This document shows positions 23,503-31,190 of a stretch of DNA of 64,000 nt, piece by piece (the stretch's first letter is position 1; each line of letters begins with the position of its first letter). Made by a program: the position numbers and the translations under genes. The stretch comes from LC029 sp036676475 (GTDB lineage Bacteria > Bacillota > Bacilli > Aneurinibacillales > RAOX-1): the NCBI GenBank assembly GCA_036676475.1, contig JAKFCU010000029.1, forward strand, positions 50,373-114,372. The letters run 5' to 3'. The notes under the pieces are model-generated. The model was given only the letters and a program-made list of their open reading frames with translations. It made no database searches and had not been told where the DNA came from.

Positions 23503-23526
23503 AACAAGGATCCCCCTTGCCGGCGC

Positions 23527-23760
23527 TTATCCTTCGGATGATGAGCGAGCGATCACAAACGAATGAGTCCCGTTGATCTCGATTTGATCATCGGGATATA
23601 GCTTTTTCCCCCGGCGATTTTCTTCTTCTCCGTTCACGGCAATATCTGCTTCTGCCAAAAAGGCTTTTGCCTGTCCGCCTGAATCAATCACTCCCACAAG
23701 CTTAATAAATTGCCCTAGTGTAATATAATCGGTCTTGATAAAGATGGTTTTCTGATTCAA
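23527..23760 (-). CDS. yaaA: S4-domain RNA-binding protein YaaA
   Basis: 77 residues with one S4 RNA-binding domain (ITLGQFIKLVGVIDSGGQAKAFL through VNGEEENRRGKKLYPDDQIEI). Always found between dnaN and recF in Bacillales; it is thought to bind rRNA or ribosome precursors, not proved. TTG start with AGAGGT upstream. Confidence 0.9.
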   Translation of the reverse strand: MNQKTIFIKTDYITLGQFIKLVGVIDSGGQAKAFLAEADIAVNGEEENRRGKKLYPDDQIEINGTHSFVIARSSSEG

Positions 23761-23776
23761 CGCTTACACCTCTTGC

Positions 23777-24919
23777 TTATTGGTATGTTCGGACAGGTAG
23801 GATTAGATATAAGCTTTGTTCATGGTCCGTAGGGTGAATAATAAACGGACTCATAGCTCCTGTAAATCGGATCTTTACTTCATCACTGTCCATGACTCTT
23901 AATGTATCCATCATATACTTTGCGTTAAAGGAAATCTTAAGCTCTTCTCCTTCAACTAGGGTAGCTTTCAATTCCTCTGTTACTTTCCCGACTTCAGGTG
24001 ATATAGAAGAGATTTCAATATCACCTGATAGGAATACGGAAAACTTCACAACATTATTTTTACCATCCTTTGCTAATAAGGATGCCCTTTCTATGGCATG
24101 TAAAAACTCTTTTGTATTTAAAATTATATCCGTTTTGCTTTGCTGCGGAATAATTCGATTAACATCAGGGTAAGTGCCGTTCAAAAGACGCGAATAAAAG
24201 AGTATGCGATCCGTTTTAAACAGAATTTGATTGTCTGTGACTACGATATCAACCAAGGTATCGTTCTCAGACAAAATCTTGCTTAGCTCTATCATACTTT
24301 TAGCCGGCGTTACGATATTGTCAAAGAAAAGATCTTGAGAAGATTCCACAAAAAACTTTCTGCTTGCTAAACGATGGCTGTCTGTGGCTACAAAGCGAAG
24401 TTGGTCTTCTTCTAGTGACCACATAATCCCGGTTAGAATAGGACGCAATTCGGTACTGGCTGCAGCAAAAACCGTTTGTCTAATCATTGACTTTAGCATA
24501 TCGCTTGGTGCGCTAAATACTTTTTCTTCTTCTATTTGCGGTAATCTTGGAAAATCTTCTGGATCTAGACCATTTAAATTAAATTCGGATTTCCCCGAAC
24601 GAATATTGATTAAGAACCTTTCCCCTACTTCCAATTCTACATATTGCCCTGGGAGGCGACGAACAATGTCGTTTATATAACGAGCAGGGACAACAATACT
24701 TCCATGTTTTTTAATGTCTACGTATAGGTTACCTTCTTCTTCTAATGGAATGGAATACTCAATCGATATATCAGAATCACTGGCAGTTAAAGTGATCCCT
24801 TCCGAATGTGTGCTTATTTTTATCCCTGTCAGAATAGGTATGGTTGTACGAGAAGAAACCGCTTTGCTTACATCGTTAATCGCTGTAGTCATCATGTCAC
24901 GATTAATCATGAGATGCAT
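23777..24919 (-). CDS. dnaN: DNA polymerase III beta subunit (sliding clamp)
   Basis: 380 residues in the standard three-domain ring fold, recognised along its length (SSRTTIPILTGI, FNLNGLDPEDFPRLPQIEE, RPILTGIMWS, ATDSHRLASRK, LPVRTY at the end). Dimers encircle DNA and tether polymerase and repair enzymes. The ATG at 24919 (MHLMINRD) is preferred over a TTG at 24928 that abuts the GGGGG ribosome-binding site. The upstream TATAAT (24992-24997, minus strand) is its likely promoter and lies at the edge of the duplicated oriC element. Confidence 0.97.
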   Translation of the reverse strand: MHLMINRDMMTTAINDVSKAVSSRTTIPILTGIKISTHSEGITLTASDSDISIEYSIPLEEEGNLYVDIKKHGSIVVPARYINDIVRRLPGQYVELEVGERFLINIRSGKSEFNLNGLDPEDFPRLPQIEEEKVFSAPSDMLKSMIRQTVFAAASTELRPILTGIMWSLEEDQLRFVATDSHRLASRKFFVESSQDLFFDNIVTPAKSMIELSKILSENDTLVDIVVTDNQILFKTDRILFYSRLLNGTYPDVNRIIPQQSKTDIILNTKEFLHAIERASLLAKDGKNNVVKFSVFLSGDIEISSISPEVGKVTEELKATLVEGEELKISFNAKYMMDTLRVMDSDEVKIRFTGAMSPFIIHPTDHEQSLYLILPVRTYQ

Positions 24920-24990
24920 GATTGGCAACCCCCTTTTGGTGTAATTCCACGCTCTTTTTTAAAGGTATATTTCCGGTATCCAATCCATAA

Positions 24991-25129
24991 TATTATACCT
25001 TAATTATTAATATTTTTTAATAGTAATAGTAGTAGGGCTTGTGGATTTGTGGATAAAGCGATAAAACGGATAGAGAGACAGTCTATTCACATGTGGATAA
25101 AGTGTGGTTAGACTGTCTCTCTTACTCAC
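24991..25129. other. oriC unwinding region (DnaA-trio and DnaA boxes) between dnaA and dnaN
   Basis: An A/T-rich tract is followed by TAGTAATAGTAGTAG (DnaA-trios), a GC-rich GGGC, two tandem DnaA boxes (TTGTGGATT, TTTGTGGATAA), and then CACATGTGGATAA. This is the order of the basal unwinding system known from B. subtilis. A stem AGAGACAGTCT/AGACTGTCTCT (about 25074-25120) encloses the last box. The dnaN promoter -10 (24992-24997) lies at the edge. A paralogous copy is at 2397-2535. Confidence 0.85.
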
Positions 25130-25138
25130 AAGTCTTAC

Positions 25139-25181
25139 GGAATCAGAAAGTATAAAATTCTAGAATCTACTCCCTGATTCC
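25139..25181. repeat. Hairpin in the dnaA-dnaN spacer
   Basis: GGAATCAG (25139-25146) pairs with CTGATTCC (25174-25181) across a 27-nt loop. It lies between the dnaA terminator and the unwinding region; role unknown. Confidence 0.5.
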
Positions 25182-25185
25182 GCAT

Positions 25186-25252
25186 AAAAAAGCTTCCTCT
25201 AACGGATGGACTCAACGGCCTCTTCGATTAGGCTTCATACAGAAGCTTTTTT
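25186..25252 (-). terminator. Terminator downstream of dnaA
   Basis: AAAAAAGCTTC (25186-25196) pairs with GAAGCTTTTTT (25242-25252), with further pairing inside. On the minus strand the stem ends in TTTTTT. Confidence 0.7.
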
Positions 25253-26603
25253 ATTTATTATTTTTGATTTTATCGATGAGCTCCTTCACCGTCTCATTCA
25301 AGGCAGGATCCGTATGCAGCGTTTTGGAAATCTTATCATTGGCATGGATGACGGTGGTATGATCACGTCCACCAAATTCACCTCCTATTTTAGGAAGAGA
25401 ATAATCGGTTAGCTCTCGAGATAAATACATAGCAATTTGTCGAGGAAAAGCGACGGATTTGTTTCGCTTCTTTGCTTTAAAGTCCTCTAACTTAATCCCA
25501 AAGTGTTCACCTACGGTCTTTTGAATATCTAGGATGGAGATAACTTTCGGTTTGCTAGATGGAATGATATCTTTAAGAGCTTCCGCTGCTAAATCGGCAT
25601 CGATATCTCGATTGATAAGGGAAGAATAGGCCACTACGCGGATTAAGGCACCTTCCAACTCTCGAATATTTGTATCAATTTGATTAGCAATATACGCCAT
25701 TACTTCATTCGCAATTTCCAGATTTTCTGCTCTTGCTTTTTTTCTAAGGATAGCAATTCTTGTTTCCAAGTCCGGCGGCTGAATATCCGTGATTAACCCC
25801 CATTCAAAACGGGATCGCAGACGGTCCTCTAAGGTAGGAATCTCCTTTGGCGGCCGGTCGCTGGATATGACGATTTGCTTGCTCTCATCGTGTAAGGCGT
25901 TAAACGTATGGAAAAACTCCTCCTGGGTTTGTTCCTTCCCAGCTAAAAATTGAATGTCATCAATGAGAAGAACATCGACATTGCGATATTTATTTCGGAA
26001 ATCTACCGCTTTATTATCGCGAATGCTATTGATGAATTCATTCGTAAATTTTTCGGATGATAAGTAAACTACCTTTGCCGATGGATTATGCTCTACTACA
26101 TAGTGGCCAATGGCATGCATAAGATGGGTTTTCCCTAATCCTACTCCCCCGTAAATAAAGAGTGGATTATAAGCTTTGGCAGGGGCCTCTGCTACAGCTA
26201 AAGAAGCGGCATGGGCAAAACGATTTCCTGTTCCGATGACAAAGGTATCAAATACATATTTCGGATTAAGCATATGTCCAGGGGTAGGGTCATCATTGTT
26301 ATATTGCCGTTTTTCGCCTACTTTTTTAGGCTGGTTGTTGACCTGATTCGAATCCGGATCGGAGGTTACAATTTTTACTTTCATATTTTCGCCAGTTATC
26401 TCATATAATGTTTCAACAATAAGCGTAGCATAACGAGATTCTAACCAATCCCGAGAAAATTCATTTGGAGCTGAAATGAATAGAGTATCATCATCAAGCG
26501 CAATCGCTTTGGTAGATTTTAACCAGGTTTCAAAACTAGGCTTACTTAATTTGGTTTCTATTTCAGAGAGGGCTTTTTCCCACATTTGATGAATCACTTT
26601 CAT
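25251..26603 (-). CDS. dnaA: Chromosomal replication initiator DnaA
   Basis: 450 residues in four domains: N-terminal DnaB/DnaD-interaction domain (about 1-85), flexible linker, AAA+ ATPase (Walker A GGVGLGKTHLMHAIG, Walker B VLLIDDIQFL, sensor region RLRSRFEWGL) and the C-terminal DNA-binding domain with FGGRDHTTVIHA, which reads DnaA boxes. The ATG at 26603 has GGGGG about 7 nt upstream. It is flanked by DnaA-box clusters on both sides, the bipartite origin typical of Bacillales. Confidence 0.99.
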   Translation of the reverse strand: MKVIHQMWEKALSEIETKLSKPSFETWLKSTKAIALDDDTLFISAPNEFSRDWLESRYATLIVETLYEITGENMKVKIVTSDPDSNQVNNQPKKVGEKRQYNNDDPTPGHMLNPKYVFDTFVIGTGNRFAHAASLAVAEAPAKAYNPLFIYGGVGLGKTHLMHAIGHYVVEHNPSAKVVYLSSEKFTNEFINSIRDNKAVDFRNKYRNVDVLLIDDIQFLAGKEQTQEEFFHTFNALHDESKQIVISSDRPPKEIPTLEDRLRSRFEWGLITDIQPPDLETRIAILRKKARAENLEIANEVMAYIANQIDTNIRELEGALIRVVAYSSLINRDIDADLAAEALKDIIPSSKPKVISILDIQKTVGEHFGIKLEDFKAKKRNKSVAFPRQIAMYLSRELTDYSLPKIGGEFGGRDHTTVIHANDKISKTLHTDPALNETVKELIDKIKNNK

Positions 26604-26650
26604 AACATTCCCCCTAAACCCTTATACACACTCCTTGTGGAAAAAGAAAT

Positions 26651-26675
26651 CTTACAGATATCAACAATCTGTAAG
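26651..26675. repeat. Inverted repeat upstream of dnaA
   Basis: CTTACAGA (26651-26658) and TCTGTAAG (26668-26675) flank 9 bp, in the 5' leader of dnaA. Possible operator or mRNA hairpin. Confidence 0.4.
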
Positions 26676-26815
26676 CGATTCGACATAATCCGCTCATTAT
26701 CCCCATTGTTAGTAAAGGAATAAGCCACAGCGGTGGATAGTTGTCCACAAATTTATCCACAGCATGTGGAAAAGTATGACCCTGAATTTATTTATCCACG
26801 AGTGAAAACACACTA

Positions 26816-26844
26816 ATGATAGCAGATTAAAGCCTTAATATCAA
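26816..26844 (-). promoter_or_regulatory. Probable dnaA promoter
   Basis: On the minus strand TTGATA (26839-26844) and TATCAT (26816-26821) are 17 bp apart. DnaA boxes lie immediately on both sides (26792-26800 and 26859-26867), consistent with autoregulation. Confidence 0.5.
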
Positions 26845-27067
26845 TGGATGCTTGATATTTATCCACAATCACTACAAGTTGTGGTAAATTTTTGATCACA
26901 ATACTATAATTTGTGGATATCCACAGATTTCTGGTGTCGATAATAGACGAAAATTGTTTCACGGTTTTCCACAAATGGTTTGGGAAATAAAATTCTATAT
27001 AAAGCTAACTGTATCATTCCTGGTGAAACAGTTTGTCATTGCTTCATAAAGTGGACGAGCTATTATC

Positions 27068-27096
27068 TTGACATGATGAAGGAGAAGCCCTATAAT
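27068..27096 (+). promoter_or_regulatory. Consensus promoter of rpmH
   Basis: TTGACA (27068-27073), a 17-bp spacer and TATAAT (27091-27096): both hexamers are perfect. Confidence 0.85.
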
Positions 27097-27256
27097 TATC
27101 GAGAATGCCTTGAAATTACTGTGAAATTCTAGATGTGAAGTGGATCAGACTTAGCGGATGGAGTAAGCTGGCTGCTGAATTCGATGAAGTGAACAGTGAC
27201 TAATTGTAATAACTGAGGTATTGAAATCGCGTTATTCCTCAAGGGAGGTGGATATA

Positions 27257-27391
27257 ATGAAACCAACTTTCAATCCAAACAACCGTAAGCGTAAAAAGGT
27301 GCATGGATTCCGTAAAAGAATGAGCACAAAGAATGGACGTAAAGTTCTTGCAGCTCGTCGTCTAAAAGGAAGAAAATCTTTAACTGTTTAG
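27257..27391 (+). CDS. rpmH: Ribosomal protein L34
   Basis: 44 residues (starts MKPTFNPNNR), the conserved highly basic L34 sequence through to SLTV. Part of the large subunit. The ATG at 27257 follows GGGAGGTG at good spacing; a strong promoter and a hairpin terminator enclose it, so it may be transcribed largely apart from rnpA. Position next to oriC is universal in this group. Confidence 0.97.
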   Translation: MKPTFNPNNRKRKKVHGFRKRMSTKNGRKVLAARRLKGRKSLTV

Positions 27392-27411
27392 GCCACTTAT
27401 TTCAGTGGCCT
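27390..27411 (+). terminator. Terminator after rpmH
   Basis: AGGCCACT pairs with AGTGGCCT around TATTTC, followed by TTCT. Confidence 0.7.
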
Positions 27412-27424
27412 TTCTGCCTTTCTC

Positions 27425-27467
27425 AAGGTATTAGTGTAGCCTTATGCGTATAATACTCTCTAATGAG
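27425..27467 (-). repeat. REP-like repeat, copy B
   Basis: On the minus strand it reads CTCATTAGAGAGTATTATAC then GCATAAGGCTACACTAAT. The right half of the hairpin is diverged. It lies between rpmH and rnpA. Confidence 0.75.
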
Positions 27468-27587
27468 TAGAAAAAGGGCTTATAGTAGGTTTAATCCAAT
27501 CTCCTAATTCCTATAATGAACTTCTAGAGGAAGAATTCATTATAGAAAAATGCGAATATCTCAAGATTAAGGGATTGGAGTTCAGCT

Positions 27588-27929
27588 ATGCTAAGTAACC
27601 AATATCGATTGCGTGATAGTGAAGATTTCCAAAAGGTTATCCAAAAGGGGAAGTCAGTTGCCAATCGGCAGTTTGTTGTATATTTGCTTCCCAAAGAGGG
27701 ACAAGGCCAGCTTCGAATTGGTCTTTCGGTTAGCAAGAAAATAGGAAAAGCTGTAGTGAGGAATAAAGTGAAGCGCCTTATTCGCGAAGCGATTCGCCAG
27801 GTGCTTCCTCAATTAACCTGGACAGGTGATCTTATTATCATTGCGAGAACGCCTTTGGCTGACATGGAGTATCATGAATTGCAATCCAGTTTAATGCATT
27901 GTTTAAAGAAGTCGAAATTATTATCTTAA
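27588..27929 (+). CDS. rnpA: Ribonuclease P protein component
   Basis: 113 residues with the RNase P signature around RIGLSVSKKIGKAVVRNKVKRLIREA. It binds the catalytic RNA and helps process the 5' ends of tRNA precursors. Standard place between rpmH and yidD/yidC. GGAG lies upstream of the ATG at 27588. Confidence 0.97.
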   Translation: MLSNQYRLRDSEDFQKVIQKGKSVANRQFVVYLLPKEGQGQLRIGLSVSKKIGKAVVRNKVKRLIREAIRQVLPQLTWTGDLIIIARTPLADMEYHELQSSLMHCLKKSKLLS

Positions 27930-27957
27930 TTGATATGAAGCTTTAGGAGGACAAAGG

Positions 27958-28170
27958 ATGGCGAAGCGGTTATTGTTAGGAATCATCCATTTTTACCAAA
28001 GATGGATCTCTCCGTTAAAGCCACCTTCCTGTCGCTTCTATCCTACATGTTCATCTTATGGTCTCCAAGCTATAGATAAATATGGAATAATAAAGGGATC
28101 GTGGTTAATCATCCTGCGAATAGGGAAGTGTCACCCCTTTCACCCAGGTGGATATGACCCGGTACCCTAA
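27958..28170 (+). CDS. yidD: Membrane protein insertion efficiency factor YidD
   Basis: 70 residues with the complete YidD pattern: YQRWISPLKPPSCRFYPTCS and the C-terminal HPFHPGGYDPVP. It is a short membrane-associated protein that supports YidC-dependent insertion. It lies directly before yidC. Confidence 0.95.
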   Translation: MAKRLLLGIIHFYQRWISPLKPPSCRFYPTCSSYGLQAIDKYGIIKGSWLIILRIGKCHPFHPGGYDPVP

Positions 28171-28219
28171 AAGAATATATACATAAAATGCTACTACATT
28201 TTGCAAGGAGGAATTTTTC

Positions 28220-28987
28220 TTGCGTTTTTTGAAGAGGGGCTTGACCATCCTCGCGATTCTTATGATTATAGTGTCGCTTGCAGGATGTGGTACTGATTAT
28301 ATGACGAACCCTCCACCAATTGATCCGGAAAAGGGTGGAGTCTGGGACCGTTATTTTGTGTTTCCGCTTTCGTGGCTTCTTGATCAATCCGCCATCTTTT
28401 TAGGTGGAAGCTACGGATTGGCTATTTTGGCAACTACCATAATTATACGTCTGGCGGTTCTTCCGCTCATGGTTAAGCAATTAAAAAGTTCAAAAGCCAT
28501 GCAGTCCTTGCAGCCAGAACTCCAAAAACTAAAAGAGAAATACAAAGACAATCAGCAAAAGATTCAAGAGGAAACCCTAAAGCTTTTCCAGAAACATAAT
28601 GTGAATCCTTTAGCAGGCTGTTTGCCGCTAGTGGTTCAAATGCCTATTTTGATTGCGTTTTACCAAGCCATTATGAGAAATCAACATGTGAGTTCACATG
28701 ATTTTCTATGGATGGCATTAGGACAACCTGATCCTTTTTATATTTTGCCTGTTCTCGCAGCCGTCACCACCTATTTCCAGAGCAAGATGATGGGTACCGG
28801 GATGCCGCCTAATCCCCAAATGCAGATGATGTTGGTCATCATGCCGATCATGATTCTTGTTATTGCTGTTACGTTACCATCTGCGCTTTCTTTGTATTGG
28901 GTGTTCGGTAATATTTTCACCATTGTTCAAACCTTTTTTATCAAAGGGAACACTGTGGTTCCAGCCCAGGAGGTTAATAAGAAGTGA
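28220..28987 (+). CDS. yidC: Membrane protein insertase YidC (SpoIIIJ-type)
   Basis: 255 residues: a lipoprotein signal with lipobox LAGC (residues 20-23), then the Oxa1/YidC core with five membrane segments and the hydrophilic-groove Arg in ATTIIIRLAVLPLMVK. It inserts membrane proteins alone or with Sec; the copy beside jag is the SpoIIIJ type needed for sporulation in B. subtilis. TTG start with AAGGAGG. Its stop overlaps the jag start. Confidence 0.96.
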   Translation: MRFLKRGLTILAILMIIVSLAGCGTDYMTNPPPIDPEKGGVWDRYFVFPLSWLLDQSAIFLGGSYGLAILATTIIIRLAVLPLMVKQLKSSKAMQSLQPELQKLKEKYKDNQQKIQEETLKLFQKHNVNPLAGCLPLVVQMPILIAFYQAIMRNQHVSSHDFLWMALGQPDPFYILPVLAAVTTYFQSKMMGTGMPPNPQMQMMLVIMPIMILVIAVTLPSALSLYWVFGNIFTIVQTFFIKGNTVVPAQEVNKK

Positions 28988-29610
28988 AGAAAGTAACGGT
29001 TACCGCTAAAACTGTTGATGAAGCGATTTCGTTGGCGTTAACACAATTAAATGCAACGAGAGATCAAGTAGCCGTCACCATCTTAGAACAGCCGAACAGA
29101 GGATTTCTTGGTTTGTTTGGGGTTCGTCAAGCGAAATTAGAAGTTGAATTGCAAATAGACCCTGTTCAAGAGGCGAAAACTTTCTTGCAGCAGGTTCTCG
29201 TGAATATGGGTGTGGAAGCGCAAGTAGTAATCAAGAAGCAAAAGGAATTTGTCCTTTTTCAAATCATGGGGGAGGATCTAGGAATTATTATTGGCCGAAG
29301 AGGCCAAACGTTAGATTCTCTTCAATATTTAGTGAATACCGTAGGAAATCGGAATTCTAATTCGTATTTAAGAATTATTTTGGATGCCGAAAACTATCGG
29401 GAAAAGCGGAAACAAGCGCTAGAACAATTAGCGGATCGTTTAGCGCAAAAGGCCATTAAAACTGGTCAATTGGTTAAGTTGGAGCCAATGCCTTCACATG
29501 AACGAAAAGTCATTCATACTTTCCTGCAGAATCGCAAAAATATTAACACCTATAGTGAAGGTGACGAGCCTCAACGATATCTGGTCATACAGTCCAGGAG
29601 AAATAAATAA
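28984..29610 (+). CDS. jag: RNA-binding protein Jag (KhpB)
   Basis: 208 residues: N-terminal Jag domain (TAKTVDEAISLALTQL...GFLGLFG), a KH domain with the GxxG-type loop IIIGRRGQTLDSLQYL and a C-terminal R3H domain (MPSHERKVIHTFLQ). It is a single-stranded RNA binder that works with KhpA in related species. GTG start overlapping the yidC stop by 4 bp. Confidence 0.95.
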   Translation: MKKVTVTAKTVDEAISLALTQLNATRDQVAVTILEQPNRGFLGLFGVRQAKLEVELQIDPVQEAKTFLQQVLVNMGVEAQVVIKKQKEFVLFQIMGEDLGIIIGRRGQTLDSLQYLVNTVGNRNSNSYLRIILDAENYREKRKQALEQLADRLAQKAIKTGQLVKLEPMPSHERKVIHTFLQNRKNINTYSEGDEPQRYLVIQSRRNK

Positions 29611-29656
29611 ATAAAAACCCCTTGTACATATTTTGTACAAGGGGTTTTTATTTATC
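29605..29656. terminator. Strong bidirectional terminator after jag
   Basis: AAAAACCCCTTGTACA pairs with TGTACAAGGGGTTTTT around TATTT, with A/T tracts extending the stem. Confidence 0.95.
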
Positions 29657-29798
29657 GCAAATTAAAGTATAAACAAAATTGAATATTTATGCACATTGTA
29701 GCTTATTAAAAGCTTTTTTTCTTTTAATTGGTATGATATTCTATTTCTTTAGGGAAATCTATATACTAAGCCATTTTTTATCATGAGGAGCAATGATC

Positions 29799-31175
29799 AT
29801 GGAGTTTGATACAATTGCAGCAGTTGCCACCCCAATGGGGGAGGGAGGAATCGGAATTATCCGAGTGAGTGGACCAGATTCCGTTGCTGTTGTGGATAAA
29901 ATATATAAAGGTAGATTGAAGTTATCCACTGTGGGAAGTCACACGATACACTATGGATATATAATTGATCCACAGACCCAGAGGACACAAGAAGAAGTGA
30001 TGGTAAGTGTCATGAGGGCTCCTAAAACTTTTACGAGGGAGGATGTGGTAGAGATTAATTGTCATGGAGGGATCGTTTCAGTTAATCGGACACTACAACT
30101 GGTCTTGGAAAATGGTGCCCGGTTAGCGGAACCTGGGGAGTTCACCAAGCGTGCCTTTTTAAATGGAAGAATTGATTTATCCCAAGCAGAGGCTGTTATT
30201 GATTTGATTCGTGCGAAAACGGATCGAGCTATGAAAGTAGCCCTGCAGCAAGTAGAGGGAAAGCTCTCTAAATTGGTTCAAAAGTTGCGCCAAGAAATTC
30301 TGGAGCTACTGGCGCATATCGAAGTGAATATTGATTATCCGGAACATGATGTTGAGTCGGTAACAAGACCCATGTTATTGGAACGTAGTCAGTTCATAAA
30401 AGAGGAAGTAAAAACACTACTGAGAACATCGGAGCAGGGGAAGATTCTTCGGGAAGGATTATCCACAGTAATCGTTGGAAGGCCAAATGTAGGAAAATCT
30501 TCCTTATTAAATAGTTTAATTCATGAGAATAAAGCGATTGTCACCGATATTCCAGGTACGACCAGAGATGTCATCGAAGAGTATGTGAATGTCCGCGGAG
30601 TTCCTTTACGTTTAGTGGATACGGCAGGAATCCGTGAAACGGAAGATCTCGTGGAGCGGATTGGAGTAGAGAAATCTCGGCAAATGCTTAAGGAGGCCGA
30701 TTTAATTCTGCTTGTTCTCAATTATAATGAAGAACTATCAGAAGAGGATCAAGCACTGTTTGATGTTATTCATGGACTTAATGCGATTGCTATCGTGAAT
30801 AAGATTGATCTTCCGCAAAAATTAGATTTAGAGGAAGTGAAGAAACAGCTTGGCAATGCTCCCTTCATCACGACTTCCGTTATTGAAGAAAGAGGAATCG
30901 ATCAATTGGAACAAGCTATTGCTAAGCTGTTTTTTGAAGGACATGTCATGCAAGAGGACCAAACGTATGTGAGTAATGCACGGCATATTGCCTTGTTAAA
31001 AGATGCTATCGTGGCCATCGAAGAATTTCGGCAAAGTGTTGATATGGGGATGCCGGTAGATATTGCTGCATTTGACCTGAAAAGAACATGGGAGTTACTT
31101 GGAGAAATTGTGGGGGATACGGCAAGCGATAGTTTATTAGATCAAATCTTTTCTCAATTTTGTTTAGGTAAATAA
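29799..31175 (+). CDS. mnmE: tRNA modification GTPase MnmE
   Basis: 458 residues: N-terminal formyl-THF-binding domain, helical domain, and an inserted G domain with G1 GRPNVGKSSL, G3 DTAGI and NKID, ending in the catalytic C-terminal CLGK. With MnmG it installs the 5-carboxymethylaminomethyl group on U34 of certain tRNAs. The ATG at 29799 has AGGAG 8 nt upstream; an in-frame ATG two codons earlier is too close to it. Confidence 0.97.
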   Translation: MEFDTIAAVATPMGEGGIGIIRVSGPDSVAVVDKIYKGRLKLSTVGSHTIHYGYIIDPQTQRTQEEVMVSVMRAPKTFTREDVVEINCHGGIVSVNRTLQLVLENGARLAEPGEFTKRAFLNGRIDLSQAEAVIDLIRAKTDRAMKVALQQVEGKLSKLVQKLRQEILELLAHIEVNIDYPEHDVESVTRPMLLERSQFIKEEVKTLLRTSEQGKILREGLSTVIVGRPNVGKSSLLNSLIHENKAIVTDIPGTTRDVIEEYVNVRGVPLRLVDTAGIRETEDLVERIGVEKSRQMLKEADLILLVLNYNEELSEEDQALFDVIHGLNAIAIVNKIDLPQKLDLEEVKKQLGNAPFITTSVIEERGIDQLEQAIAKLFFEGHVMQEDQTYVSNARHIALLKDAIVAIEEFRQSVDMGMPVDIAAFDLKRTWELLGEIVGDTASDSLLDQIFSQFCLGK

Positions 31176-31190
31176 GGGGGGAAGCGTAAG

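Larger units (their letters stand above)
26640..26990. other. oriC, DnaA-box cluster upstream of dnaA
   Basis: Two perfect DnaA boxes TTATCCACA (26753-26761, 26859-26867) and several near-matches (TTGTCCACA 26741, TTATCCACG 26792, TGTGGATAT 26912, TATCCACAG 26917, TTTTCCACA about 26966) crowd into 350 bp between dnaA and rpmH. With the unwinding region beyond dnaA they form the replication origin. From about 26990 to 27256 I see only the rpmH promoter and leader. Confidence 0.93.

Noticed and set aside
2397..25129. The two oriC-like repeats as attL/attR of one 22.6-kb element
   Set aside because: The interval contains gyrA, gyrB, recF, dnaN, guaB and serS in fully conserved order; excision would be lethal. 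The integrase is better explained by the tRNA-Arg site.
25141..25185. Third copy of the second dispersed repeat in the dnaA-dnaN spacer
   Set aside because: Only CAGAAAGTATAAAATT and a later GATTCCGCATA resemble the family; the match is too weak.
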